7,642 nucleotides of DNA from contig JBQCGJ010000210.1 of the NCBI GenBank assembly GCA_051955775.1, positions 1-7,642 of the forward strand, in the 5' to 3' direction. Shown one piece after another: positions 1 to 5,953 of this stretch. The notes beneath the pieces were generated by a model, which had not been told where the DNA came from, ran no database searches, and saw only the letters and a program-made list of their open reading frames with translations. Numbering within the stretch: position 1 is the first letter of the stretch; every line of letters starts with the position of its first letter. Made by a program: the position numbers and the translations under genes. This DNA is from DASUHT01 sp051955775. Its GTDB lineage: Bacteria; Actinomycetota; Thermoleophilia; Gaiellales; JAICJC01.

Positions 1-1
1 G

Positions 2-682
2 CTGCTGGCCGAGCTGCTGGAGGCCGAGGGCATCGCGTGGGTCGGGCCGCGCACCGCGGAGAGCTCGGTGTCGGCGATCCTGCCGCTGAACGGCGACCGC
101 GCCTTCGTCACCGTGGCGCCGCCGTACGAGCTGGACACCGACGCCATGGCCGCGCTCGACCCACGCGCGGTCGTGCTCGACCTGGCCAACGCCGGCAAGG
201 CCCCGCCGGGCACCGCCGCGTACGCGGTGACCGGCGATATCGACGCACAGGCGCTGGCGGGCCGCCTGCCCGAGATGGCCGCCGGCGTGCGCACGCTGCT
301 GGTCAACGAGCCGGAGGCCTGCCATCTGAGCGGACTGGACGACCCGGAGCAGGCGGCCGTCGCGCTGGCCGAATCCGGGCCGACCGTCGTTGTCACCCTG
401 GGCGCGCGCGGCGCCATCTGCGCGGGCGAGCACGGCCTCGCCCGCGCGGATGCGCCGGCGGTGAACCCGGTCGACACCAACGGCGCCGGCGACCTGTTCA
501 CGGCGGCCTGGGTGTGGGCCGACCTGGCCGGCTCGACGGTGCAACACTGCCTGGAGCTTGCCGTGATCTACGCCTCGCTGTCGGTGCGGGTGCCGACCAC
601 CGCCGCCGGCGCACTCAGGCTCGACCAGCTTCGCGCCCAGGCACCGGACGCAACCATCCCCCAACCCGGAGCACGCCGATGA
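2..682 (+). CDS. PfkB-family carbohydrate kinase, C-terminal part (5' truncated by window edge)
   Basis: This is the C-terminal 226 residues of a ribokinase/fructokinase-like sugar kinase, which would use ATP to phosphorylate a sugar in the cytoplasm. The reading frame is open from base 2, so the gene begins upstream. PfkB proteins are usually about 300 residues, so roughly 75-80 N-terminal residues are missing. Visible family marks are VVLDLAN (inner beta strand), LLVNEPEA (the usual 'N..E' segment), VTLGARGAI, and the PfkB signature DTNGAGDLFTAA, whose last Asp (codon 491-493) is the expected catalytic base in the anion hole. The GTG at 68 lies inside the fold and is not a credible start. 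The TGA stop overlaps the ATG of the binding-protein gene (ATGA, 679-682), so translation is probably coupled and the kinase likely acts on the imported sugar. Substrate (fructose, ribose, a keto-acid or other) cannot be assigned. Confidence 0.9.
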   Translation: MLAELLEAEGIAWVGPRTAESSVSAILPLNGDRAFVTVAPPYELDTDAMAALDPRAVVLDLANAGKAPPGTAAYAVTGDIDAQALAGRLPEMAAGVRTLLVNEPEACHLSGLDDPEQAAVALAESGPTVVVTLGARGAICAGEHGLARADAPAVNPVDTNGAGDLFTAAWVWADLAGSTVQHCLELAVIYASLSVRVPTTAAGALRLDQLRAQAPDATIPQPGARR

Positions 683-2034
683 CCACCTCCCTGGTATCAC
701 GAATCCTCGCTCTCGCGGCCGTCGCCTGCGCCGTGCTCGCGGCCGGCTGCGGCAGCCCCGGCTCGAGCAACGGCGGATCGGCGGCCACCGGGCTTGGCTC
801 GACCGGCTTCGACACCTCGAAGAAGGTCACCATCACCCTGTGGGACACCGAGAACTCGCCCGGGCCGTCGCACGCGCTGAACCAGCTGATCGCCGAGTTC
901 GAGAAGAAGTACCCCAACGTCACGGTCAAGCGCACGGTCAAGAACTTCGACGACTACATGGCCACCATCAAGCTGGCGGCCTCGTCCAGTGACGCGCCCG
1001 ACGTGTTCCAGGGCAACGAGGGCTCGGTCGACCAGGAGCTGGTCAAGGCCCACCTGATCATCCCGCTGGACTCGCTGGCCAAGGACTACGGCTGGAACAC
1101 CATGTTCGGCAGCCCGGCGGCCCTGAATCCGCTGCGCTGGTCGGCCGACGGCCAGCACTGGGGTGTCGGCAAGCTGTGGGGCATCGCCCAGAAGGCCGAG
1201 GTCGTGGGCCCGTTCTACAACAAGGCCACCCTGCACAAGCTGGGGCTTACGGTGCCCAAGACGTTCGCGCAGTTCGAGCACAGCCTGGCCAAGGCCAAGG
1301 CCGCGGGCATCCCGCCGATCATGGTCGGCAACCTCGACCGCTGGCCGATGGGGCACGTGTTCATGGTGCTGCAGGCGCACTTCGACAACCCGGCCGCCAT
1401 CGCCAACTGGACGTACGGCCGGCCCGGCGCCACGTTCGACGACGCCGGCACCCGCCAGGCAGCCGCCACCCTCGAGCAGTGGGGCAAGGCCGGCTACTTC
1501 GAGAACGGCTGGAACGGTGTCAGCCAGACGGCAGCGGCGGCCCGCTTCGCCAAGGGCGAGGGCCTGTACTTCATCACCGGCCCGTGGGAGAACGAGACGT
1601 TCGCGGGGCCGATGAAGGACAACGTCGGCTTCTTCACGATGCCGTCGGCCAGCGGCGCACCGAACGCCGCCACCACCGGCGCGCTGTCGATCCCGTATCA
1701 CATCAGCGCCAAGTCGCCGAACAAGGCCGTGGCGGCCGCGTTCCTGAACTACATCGCCGACCCGCACGCGGCATCCGTCGTGATCCAGAACGGCGATCTG
1801 CCGGCAGCCTCACCGCAGGGCGCGAGCATCGACCCCACCTCGTCGCTGGCGTCGATCTCGAAGGCGTGGGTGGCCAAGTCCAAGGCGGGCCTGCTGACGC
1901 CGTACCTGGACTGGGCGACCCCGACCATGGGCGACACCCTGTTCGGCGGGCTGCAGCAGCTCAGCCAGGGCAAGATGACACCGGCCCAGTTCACCGCGGC
2001 GGTGCAGCAGGACTGGGAGAAGACACATTCCTGA
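679..2034 (+). CDS. ABC transporter sugar-binding lipoprotein (SBP family 1, MalE/MsmE-like)
   Basis: This 451-residue extracytoplasmic solute receptor of a CUT1-type sugar importer captures the sugar outside the membrane and delivers it to the two permeases encoded next. The start is ATG 679, with GGAG at 668-671 seven bases upstream. The frame is open further upstream only as a shadow of the kinase. Residues 1-24 form a lipoprotein signal: Arg8, a hydrophobic Leu/Ala/Val core, then lipobox AAGC with Cys24 as the lipidated residue, followed by a Ser/Gly/Asn-rich linker. The mature domain begins near VTITLWDTEN and contains the family-typical LIAEFEKKYPNVTV segment (approximately residues 70-85), a DAPDVFQGN strand, and later GLYFITGPWE and AAAFLNYIADP. 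Length is normal for the family. It is most like raffinose/melibiose or other oligosaccharide or polyol receptors, but ligand cannot be inferred. Confidence 0.95.
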   Translation: MTTSLVSRILALAAVACAVLAAGCGSPGSSNGGSAATGLGSTGFDTSKKVTITLWDTENSPGPSHALNQLIAEFEKKYPNVTVKRTVKNFDDYMATIKLAASSSDAPDVFQGNEGSVDQELVKAHLIIPLDSLAKDYGWNTMFGSPAALNPLRWSADGQHWGVGKLWGIAQKAEVVGPFYNKATLHKLGLTVPKTFAQFEHSLAKAKAAGIPPIMVGNLDRWPMGHVFMVLQAHFDNPAAIANWTYGRPGATFDDAGTRQAAATLEQWGKAGYFENGWNGVSQTAAAARFAKGEGLYFITGPWENETFAGPMKDNVGFFTMPSASGAPNAATTGALSIPYHISAKSPNKAVAAAFLNYIADPHAASVVIQNGDLPAASPQGASIDPTSSLASISKAWVAKSKAGLLTPYLDWATPTMGDTLFGGLQQLSQGKMTPAQFTAAVQQDWEKTHS

Positions 2035-2038
2035 GGGG

Positions 2039-2962
2039 ATGGGCGCTGCCGCCGGCCGGCGGCGATTCCGGCGCACTGCGCCGGCGGCGGCGCCCGCGCC
2101 TGGTGAGCCGCGCCTGATTGGCTACCTGTACGTGCTGCCGGCGCTGCTCGTGTTCGCGGTGTTCGTGATCGCGCCCATGGCCGACGGCTTCTGGATCTCG
2201 CTGTTCCAGTGGGATGGCGTGACCGTCGGCCACTGGGTCGGCCTGGACAACTACCGGCAGGTGCTGAGCGACCCGGCCGTGCGTCAAGCGTTCGAGCACT
2301 CGCTGGTGCTGATCATCTTCTACTCGGTGCTGCAGATCACGATCGGGCTGGTGCTGACCTCTGCCCTGGCCCACGCACGGGTGCGCGGGGTGACGGCCCT
2401 GCAGACGGTGATCTTCCTGCCCCAGGTGCTGGCGGCGGTCGTCATTGGGGTGGCCTGGAAGTGGCTGTACGACCCCCTGGGGCCGATCAACCAGTTCCTG
2501 GGGGCGATCGGCCTCAGCAGCCTCGAGCGGGCGTGGTTGGGCGACTTCACCTTCGCGCTGCCGGCGATCGGGGTGATCGGCACCTGGATCACCACTGGGC
2601 TGTGCGTGGTGCTGTTCATGGCCGGCGTGCAGCGGATTCCGCTGTCGCGATACGAAGCGGCGCGGGTGGACGGCGCGGGGCCGGTGCGCGAGTTCTTCGC
2701 CGTCACGCTGCCGGGGCTGCGCAACGAGCTGGCGGTGGCGCTGTCGCTGACCGTGATCACCGCCCTGCGCGTGTTCGACATCATCTACGTGACCACCAAG
2801 GGCGGCCCCGGCAGCTATACGACGGTGCCGTCGCTGCTGATCTACCAGCGGGCCTTCGTGACCGGGCAGGTGGGGTCGGCCGCCGCCATCGGGGCGATCA
2901 TGGGCGTGATCATCCTGACGCTGGCGGTGGTCATCACCCGCGTGGTCGAGGAGCGCACGTGA
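2039..2962 (+). CDS. ABC sugar transporter permease, MalF/UgpA/MsmF-type
   Basis: This 307-residue inner-membrane permease is the first of two forming the translocation channel. About six hydrophobic segments are visible: roughly residues 28-50 (YLYVLPALLVFAVFVIAPM), 90-112, 120-142, 172-196, 228-246 and 276-300. The cytoplasmic EAA loop that docks the ATPase is EAARVDGAGPVREFF...LP, starting at Glu206. The GGPGSYT segment before the last helix is also typical. The start ATG 2039 is four bases after the binding-protein stop, and the only strong purine run (GAGGGG, 2033-2038) abuts the start codon, so termination-reinitiation coupling is more likely than ordinary initiation. The next in-frame GTG (2132) would cut into the first membrane helix. 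The first 24 residues are Ala/Arg/Pro-rich and are encoded by two strong hairpins, listed separately. It overlaps the next gene by GTGA. Confidence 0.95.
   Translation: MGAAAGRRRFRRTAPAAAPAPGEPRLIGYLYVLPALLVFAVFVIAPMADGFWISLFQWDGVTVGHWVGLDNYRQVLSDPAVRQAFEHSLVLIIFYSVLQITIGLVLTSALAHARVRGVTALQTVIFLPQVLAAVVIGVAWKWLYDPLGPINQFLGAIGLSSLERAWLGDFTFALPAIGVIGTWITTGLCVVLFMAGVQRIPLSRYEAARVDGAGPVREFFAVTLPGLRNELAVALSLTVITALRVFDIIYVTTKGGPGSYTTVPSLLIYQRAFVTGQVGSAAAIGAIMGVIILTLAVVITRVVEERT
2048..2084 (+). promoter_or_regulatory. Tandem GC-rich hairpins at the binding-protein/permease junction
   Basis: Bases 2048-2063 form a perfect 16-bp palindrome (GCCGCCGG then CCGGCGGC). Bases 2068-2074 (CCGGCGC) pair perfectly with 2078-2084 (GCGCCGG) around the 3-base loop ACT. 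Both lie in codons 4-16 of the first permease, just after the binding-protein stop. In other sugar ABC operons, such as E. coli malE-malF, a hairpin between binding-protein and permease genes protects the upstream mRNA and lowers permease expression. The same role is inferred here. A low-complexity Ala/Arg coding bias could also create such pairing by chance. Confidence 0.45.
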
Positions 2963-3783
2963 CCACCGGCGTCCTCGAGCGCACGATCACCTATGCCGTG
3001 CTGGGCATGTTCGCGGTGCTGGCGCTGATCCCGCTGGTGGGCGTCATCCTGGCTGCGATGCACCCATCGGGCGAGCTCCTGTCCGGGTTCAGCCTGCCCA
3101 GCTCGCTCAGCTTCGAGACCTTCCGCGTGGCCTGGACGGAGGGCGACTTCTCCAGCCTGATGACCTCCAGCCTGTTCGTGGCGGTGGCCGTGGTGGCCCT
3201 GACCACGGTGCTCTCCATCCCCGCCGGGTTCGCGTTCGGCACCATGCGCTTCCCCGGCGCCGACCTCATCTTCTACGTCATGCTGACCGGGATCGTGGTG
3301 CCGTTCGAGGCCCTGATCGTGCCGCTCTACTACACGTTTCGCGACCACGGCCTGACCGACTCCTACTGGGGCCTGATCTGGCCCCAGACCGCGCTCTCGA
3401 TCTCGTTCGGCACGTTCTGGATGCGGGCCTTCTTCCGCTCGGTGCCGAAGGAGCTGTCGGACGCGGCGCGGGTGGACGGCGCGTCCTCGTGGCGGATCCT
3501 GTGGCGGGTGCTGGTGCCGATCGGCCGGCCTGCCATCCTGACCATGGTGCTGCTGGTGTTCATGTGGACGTGGAACGAGTTCCTGCTCGCCCTGGTCATG
3601 ATCTCCGACCAGGCGCACCGCACGGCGCCGCTGGGGCTGTCGGCGTTCCAGAGCCGCTACGGCGTCGACATCCCGGGGGTGTCTGCGGCCGCCGTGTACG
3701 TGGCCGCCCCGGTGGTGGTGCTGTACGTGCTGTTGCAGCGGCAGTTCCTGCGCGGCATGCTGGCCGGGTCGCTGAAGGGATAG
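2959..3783 (+). CDS. ABC sugar transporter permease, MalG/UgpE/MsmG-type
   Basis: This 274-residue membrane protein pairs with the MalF-type protein to form the sugar channel. I chose GTG 2959 because it overlaps the preceding stop (GTGA) and has GAGGAG at 2948-2953, five bases upstream. The frame is open far upstream, but that part is a shadow of the MalF-type gene. Hydrophobic segments appear near residues 9-33, 70-96, 102-128, 136-158, 188-215 and 240-265. The ATPase-docking loop reads DAARVDGASSWRILWRVLVP starting at Asp168, so Asp replaces the first Glu of the classical EAA motif, a common and conservative change. The segment MTSSLFVAVAVVALTTVLSIPAGFAF is typical of MalG-type proteins. 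The protein ends in LAGSLKG, the usual MalG-like C-terminus ('GL..GavKG'). Confidence 0.95.
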   Translation: MTTGVLERTITYAVLGMFAVLALIPLVGVILAAMHPSGELLSGFSLPSSLSFETFRVAWTEGDFSSLMTSSLFVAVAVVALTTVLSIPAGFAFGTMRFPGADLIFYVMLTGIVVPFEALIVPLYYTFRDHGLTDSYWGLIWPQTALSISFGTFWMRAFFRSVPKELSDAARVDGASSWRILWRVLVPIGRPAILTMVLLVFMWTWNEFLLALVMISDQAHRTAPLGLSAFQSRYGVDIPGVSAAAVYVAAPVVVLYVLLQRQFLRGMLAGSLKG

Positions 3784-3791
3784 GTGGACGG

Positions 3792-4877
3792 ATGGCCGGC
3801 GTCAGCTTCGATCACGTGACCAAGCAGTTCGGGACCGTCACCGCGGTGGACGACCTGTCGCTGGACATCGAGAGCGGCGAGTTCGTGGTGCTGGTGGGGC
3901 CGTCAGGCTGCGGCAAGACCACGGCGCTGCGCATGCTGGCCGGGCTGGAGCCGGTCACCGCCGGGCGCATCCGCATCGGGGAGCGGGACGTGGAGCGGCT
4001 GCCGCCGCGCCAGCGCGACGTGGCGATGGTGTTCCAGGACTACGCGCTGTATCCGCAGATGAGCGTGTACAAGAACCTGGCGTTCGGGCTGCAGACGCGC
4101 AAGGTGCCCAAGCAGGAGGTGCGCAGGCTGGTCGATCAGGCGGCCGGCCGGCTGGGCCTGGACACGCTGCTCGACCGCAAGCCGCGCCAGCTCTCGGGCG
4201 GACAGCGCCAGCGCGTCGCGCTCGGCCGCGCGCTTGTCCGCCAGCCGCAGGTGTTCCTGATGGACGAGCCGCTGTCGAACCTGGACGCCAAGCTGCGCGT
4301 CGACATGCGGGCCGAGATCAAGGCGCTGCAACGCGAGACCGGGGTGACGACGGTGTTCGTCACCCACGATCAGGTGGAGGCGATGACGATGGGCGACCGC
4401 ATCGCCGTCATGCGGGCCGGGGTGCTGGAGCAGCTCGGGGATCCCGACGCGGTGTACAACCGCCCCGCCACCGTGTTCGTGGCCAGCTTCATCGGCAGTC
4501 CGGCGATGACCTTCGGGCGGTTCTCCGTCACCCGCGACAACGGACGGGTGCGGCTTCGCGGCGGCGGCATCGAGCTCGAGCACGACGGAGCCGCAAACGC
4601 CACCCCGGACGAGGTGATCGCGGGCGTGCGGCCCGAGCACGTCCGGCCGTGGCGCTCGGACGCGGGCCTGCTGGGCCCGTTCTCGGGACGCGTGGAATCG
4701 ATCGAGGCGCTGGGCCGGGAGACGTTCGTCGGTGTGCGGGCAGGCGACGGCCTGGAGTACGTGGTGCGCTTCGACGGCGCGGCCGTCCATCAGATCGGCG
4801 AGCCGCTGGAGTTCGGCATCGAGCGCGGCCGGGTGTTCCTGTTCGACCCGGCCAGCGAGGCGGCCATCGGGCGCTGA
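3792..4877 (+). CDS. ABC sugar transporter ATPase with TOBE domain (MsmK/UgpC/MalK-type)
   Basis: This 361-residue ATP-hydrolysing subunit drives sugar import by the two permeases. The nucleotide-binding domain has every key motif intact: Walker A GPSGCGKTT (36-44), Q-loop Gln82 in VFQDYALYPQMSV, ABC signature LSGGQRQR (134-141), Walker B VFLMDE (154-159), D-loop SNLD (162-165) and switch His192 in VTHDQVEAMTM. Residues from about 240 to 361 form the MalK-like regulatory/TOBE region (FIGSPAMTF, GVRPEHV, VESIEALGRETFVGVR). Start ATG 3792 has AGGTGG at 3782-3787, four bases upstream and overlapping the permease stop, with an 8-nt intergenic gap. Many actinobacterial CUT1 operons lack an ATPase gene and share one encoded elsewhere, so carrying a dedicated one here makes this importer self-contained. 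It is the last gene of the operon. Confidence 0.97.
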   Translation: MAGVSFDHVTKQFGTVTAVDDLSLDIESGEFVVLVGPSGCGKTTALRMLAGLEPVTAGRIRIGERDVERLPPRQRDVAMVFQDYALYPQMSVYKNLAFGLQTRKVPKQEVRRLVDQAAGRLGLDTLLDRKPRQLSGGQRQRVALGRALVRQPQVFLMDEPLSNLDAKLRVDMRAEIKALQRETGVTTVFVTHDQVEAMTMGDRIAVMRAGVLEQLGDPDAVYNRPATVFVASFIGSPAMTFGRFSVTRDNGRVRLRGGGIELEHDGAANATPDEVIAGVRPEHVRPWRSDAGLLGPFSGRVESIEALGRETFVGVRAGDGLEYVVRFDGAAVHQIGEPLEFGIERGRVFLFDPASEAAIGR

Positions 4878-4883
4878 GCGAGG

Positions 4884-4889
4884 TAGCCT
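4884..4889 (+). promoter_or_regulatory. Candidate -10 box TAGCCT behind the sugar operon
   Basis: TAGCCT lies seven bases after the ATPase stop codon and eight bases before a GTG that opens a 10-codon ORF. Its form and spacing resemble the -10 boxes before the AraC-type and SGNH genes in this window. No clear -35 is seen. It could give a second, longer transcript into the AraC-type gene, or be chance. Confidence 0.25.
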
Positions 4890-4909
4890 GCGCCTCAGTG
4901 GGCACGGCT

Positions 4910-4936
4910 CGAGGATTACCGGGCGGCTGATCCTCG
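4910..4936 (+). terminator. Hairpin downstream of sugar ABC operon (possible terminator, no U-tract)
   Basis: CGAGGAT (4910-4916) is the exact reverse complement of ATCCTCG (4930-4936). Two more inner pairs (U-G, A-U) extend it to a 9-bp stem with a 9-base GC-rich loop, 33 bases after the ATPase stop. No U-run follows, so it would be a U-less hairpin terminator of the kind proposed in actinobacteria, or a leader structure of the downstream gene. The copy GGCACGG occurs on both sides (4901-4907 and 4936-4942). Confidence 0.35.
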
Positions 4937-4984
4937 GCACGGGCGGAATGGACACGGCGGCGCTTCACCTGACCTGCTGAGCGA

Positions 4985-4990
4985 TAGGCT
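4985..4990 (+). promoter_or_regulatory. -10 box TAGGCT of the AraC-type regulator, leaderless arrangement
   Basis: TAGGCT ends six bases before ATG 4997, which would place the transcription start on or next to the A of the start codon. There is no usable Shine-Dalgarno: the only G-run touches the ATG. A weak -35 candidate, TTCACC, is at 4964-4969 with a 15-base spacer. The interpretation as a leaderless promoter rests on spacing and on the same arrangement recurring at 5942-5954. Confidence 0.5.
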
Positions 4991-4996
4991 GCGGGG

Positions 4997-5431
4997 ATGG
5001 CGTATGCTCCGCCCGCCCGGCACCTGCTGCGCGCCCGCGACCTGGCCGATGCGCGGTTCTTCGAGCGCGTCGGGGTCGACGACATGGCGCGGGCTGCCTC
5101 GATGTCACGTGCCCATTTCAGCCGTGAGTTCCGCAAGGCGTTCGGCGAGTCGCCGCATGCCTACCTGCTTACCCGGCGCCTGGAGCGGGCCGCCGCGCTG
5201 CTGCGCACGACCGATCGCAGCGTGGCCGACATCTGCCTCTCCGTGGGCCTGAAGAGCGTGGGCTCGTTCACGACCTCGTTCACCCGCACGTTCGGCCGCT
5301 CCCCCACGGCCTACCGAGCCGCATTCCCGCCGGCGGCGCAGCGCGCGATGGTGCCCGGCTGCGTGATACGCGCGTACGCCCGCCCGGCACGGCGCACGTT
5401 TCGAGAAGACGCGCCGGCCGCCGGCTCCTAG
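4997..5431 (+). CDS. Compact AraC-family helix-turn-helix regulator
   Basis: This 144-residue protein is nearly all AraC/XylS-type DNA-binding domain. The first helix-turn-helix spans about residues 26-49 (VDDMARAASMSRAHFSREFRKAFG), followed by the linker SPHAYLLTRRLERAAALLR. The second spans about 75-100 (SVADICLSVGLKSVGSFTTSFTRTFG), ending in the family hallmark RSPTAYR (101-107). There is no N-terminal sugar-binding cupin or other sensor domain, so ligand control, if any, must come through the short tail (PGCVIRAYARPARRTFRED) or a partner. I recall small regulators of this type, with a similar C-terminal tail, next to VOC-family genes in actinobacteria, and a VOC gene lies 33 bases downstream here. 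Control of that gene is the likeliest role. Regulation of the upstream sugar operon is possible but less supported. Confidence 0.9.
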   Translation: MAYAPPARHLLRARDLADARFFERVGVDDMARAASMSRAHFSREFRKAFGESPHAYLLTRRLERAAALLRTTDRSVADICLSVGLKSVGSFTTSFTRTFGRSPTAYRAAFPPAAQRAMVPGCVIRAYARPARRTFREDAPAAGS

Positions 5432-5434
5432 CAT
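5429..5434 (+). promoter_or_regulatory. Candidate -10 box TAGCAT of the VOC gene
   Basis: TAGCAT begins on the TAG stop codon of the AraC-type gene and would give a start near 5441, leaving a 24-base leader that carries the Shine-Dalgarno at 5453-5458. Two adjacent GCCGGC palindromes (5413-5418 and 5420-5425) fill the spacer and could be operator half-sites. No convincing -35 is present, and read-through from the upstream gene is an alternative. Confidence 0.35.
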
Positions 5435-5452
5435 GGCCCTACCGACCAACTG

Positions 5453-5458
5453 AGGAGG
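5453..5458 (+). promoter_or_regulatory. Strong ribosome binding site AGGAGG of the VOC gene
   Basis: A perfect AGGAGG (within GAGGAGGG) sits six bases before ATG 5465. It is the best Shine-Dalgarno in the window and contrasts with the flanking AraC-type and SGNH genes, which have none. It suggests high translation of the VOC protein relative to its regulator. Confidence 0.8.
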
Positions 5459-5464
5459 GCAAGA

Positions 5465-5890
5465 ATGTTCAAGATCGCTACGGCGCAGCTATGGGTGGAC
5501 GACCAGGACGAGGCGCTCGACTTCTACACCACCAAGCTGGGCATGGAGGTGCGTTCGGACGTGACCGTGCCGGAGATGGGCAACTTCCGCTGGCTGACCG
5601 TCGGCCCCGCGAATCAGCCGGATATCGCGATCACGCTGATGGCCATCCCGGGCGAGCCGGTGATGGATACCGACACCCAGCGCCAGGTCCGCGAGCTGAT
5701 GTCGAAGGGGTTCGCCGGCACGGTGTTCCTGACCACCGACGACGTACGGGCGGACTACGAAGAGCTGAAGGCCCGCGGCGTCCAGTTCAGCGAGCCGCCC
5801 GAGGAGCAGCCGTACGGCATCGACTCGGCATTCCGCGACCCGTCCGGGAACCACATCCGGCTGACCCAGGTGACGATGGCGGGCGTGTGA
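5465..5890 (+). CDS. VOC (glyoxalase/bleomycin-resistance-like) family protein
   Basis: This 141-residue single-domain protein belongs to the vicinal-oxygen-chelate superfamily, with two beta-alpha-beta-beta-beta modules. The first module holds AQLWVDDQDEALDFYTTKLGMEV (7-29), FRWLTVG and DIAITLM. The second holds GTVFLTTDDVRADYEELKARGVQFSEPP (85-112) and AFRDPSGNHIRLTQ (122-135). At the places where metal-dependent relatives carry His/Glu ligands, this protein shows Gln8 in the first strand, Phe88 in GTVFL, and Arg132 in NHIRL instead of the usual Glu. A classical metal centre is therefore doubtful, as in several uncharacterised VOC subgroups. Function is unknown; small-molecule binding or detoxification is the general family expectation. 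It is paired with the AraC-type regulator 33 bases upstream and has a strong Shine-Dalgarno and a hairpin seven bases after its stop. Confidence 0.9.
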   Translation: MFKIATAQLWVDDQDEALDFYTTKLGMEVRSDVTVPEMGNFRWLTVGPANQPDIAITLMAIPGEPVMDTDTQRQVRELMSKGFAGTVFLTTDDVRADYEELKARGVQFSEPPEEQPYGIDSAFRDPSGNHIRLTQVTMAGV

Positions 5891-5897
5891 CGCCCCA

Positions 5898-5940
5898 GCC
5901 GGGTGCTTGGCGGTCGTCGCACAGGCGCCAAGCACCCGGC
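5898..5940 (+). terminator. Perfect 15-bp-stem hairpin after the VOC gene
   Basis: GCCGGGTGCTTGGCG (5898-5912) pairs with its exact reverse complement at 5926-5940 around a 13-base loop. It starts seven bases after the VOC stop, where an intrinsic terminator is expected, but no U-tract follows. Its right arm runs directly into the TAGGAT box of the next gene, one base later, so it also occupies the -35/spacer region of that promoter. Terminator is the first reading; an operator palindrome is the alternative. Confidence 0.7.
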
Positions 5941-5941
5941 G

Positions 5942-5947
5942 TAGGAT
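5942..5947 (+). promoter_or_regulatory. -10 box TAGGAT of the SGNH hydrolase gene, leaderless arrangement
   Basis: TAGGAT is followed by six bases and then the GTG start at 5954, putting the expected transcription start on the start codon. No Shine-Dalgarno lies upstream of GTG. The geometry is identical to that at 4985-4997. Confidence 0.55.
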
Positions 5948-5953
5948 CGTTCC

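Noticed and set aside
37..678. In-frame open extension upstream of the binding-protein gene, giving a 665-residue ORF
   Set aside because: This stretch is an Arg/Gly/Ala-rich frame shadow of the kinase. The lipoprotein signal starts exactly at ATG 679 with a Shine-Dalgarno, so the extension is not coding.
697..1767. Long minus-strand ORF of about 356 residues opposite the binding-protein gene
   Set aside because: The Arg/Gly/Val/His-rich composition has no recognisable domain, and it is opposite a well-supported lipoprotein gene. Long antisense frames are expected in GC-rich DNA.
2209..2958. Upstream extension of the MalG-type permease frame through the MalF-type gene
   Set aside because: It overlaps the first permease throughout and is Gly/Arg/Ala low-complexity. 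GTG 2959 with GAGGAG upstream is the proper start.
3903..4955. Long minus-strand ORF of about 350 residues opposite the ATPase gene
   Set aside because: His/Arg/Leu-rich shadow with no family motif, lying opposite intact Walker A, signature and Walker B sequences.
5944..5953. Imperfect palindrome GGATCGTTCC between the -10 box and the hydrolase start as an operator
   Set aside because: It has central mismatches, is only ten bases long and has no second copy in the window.
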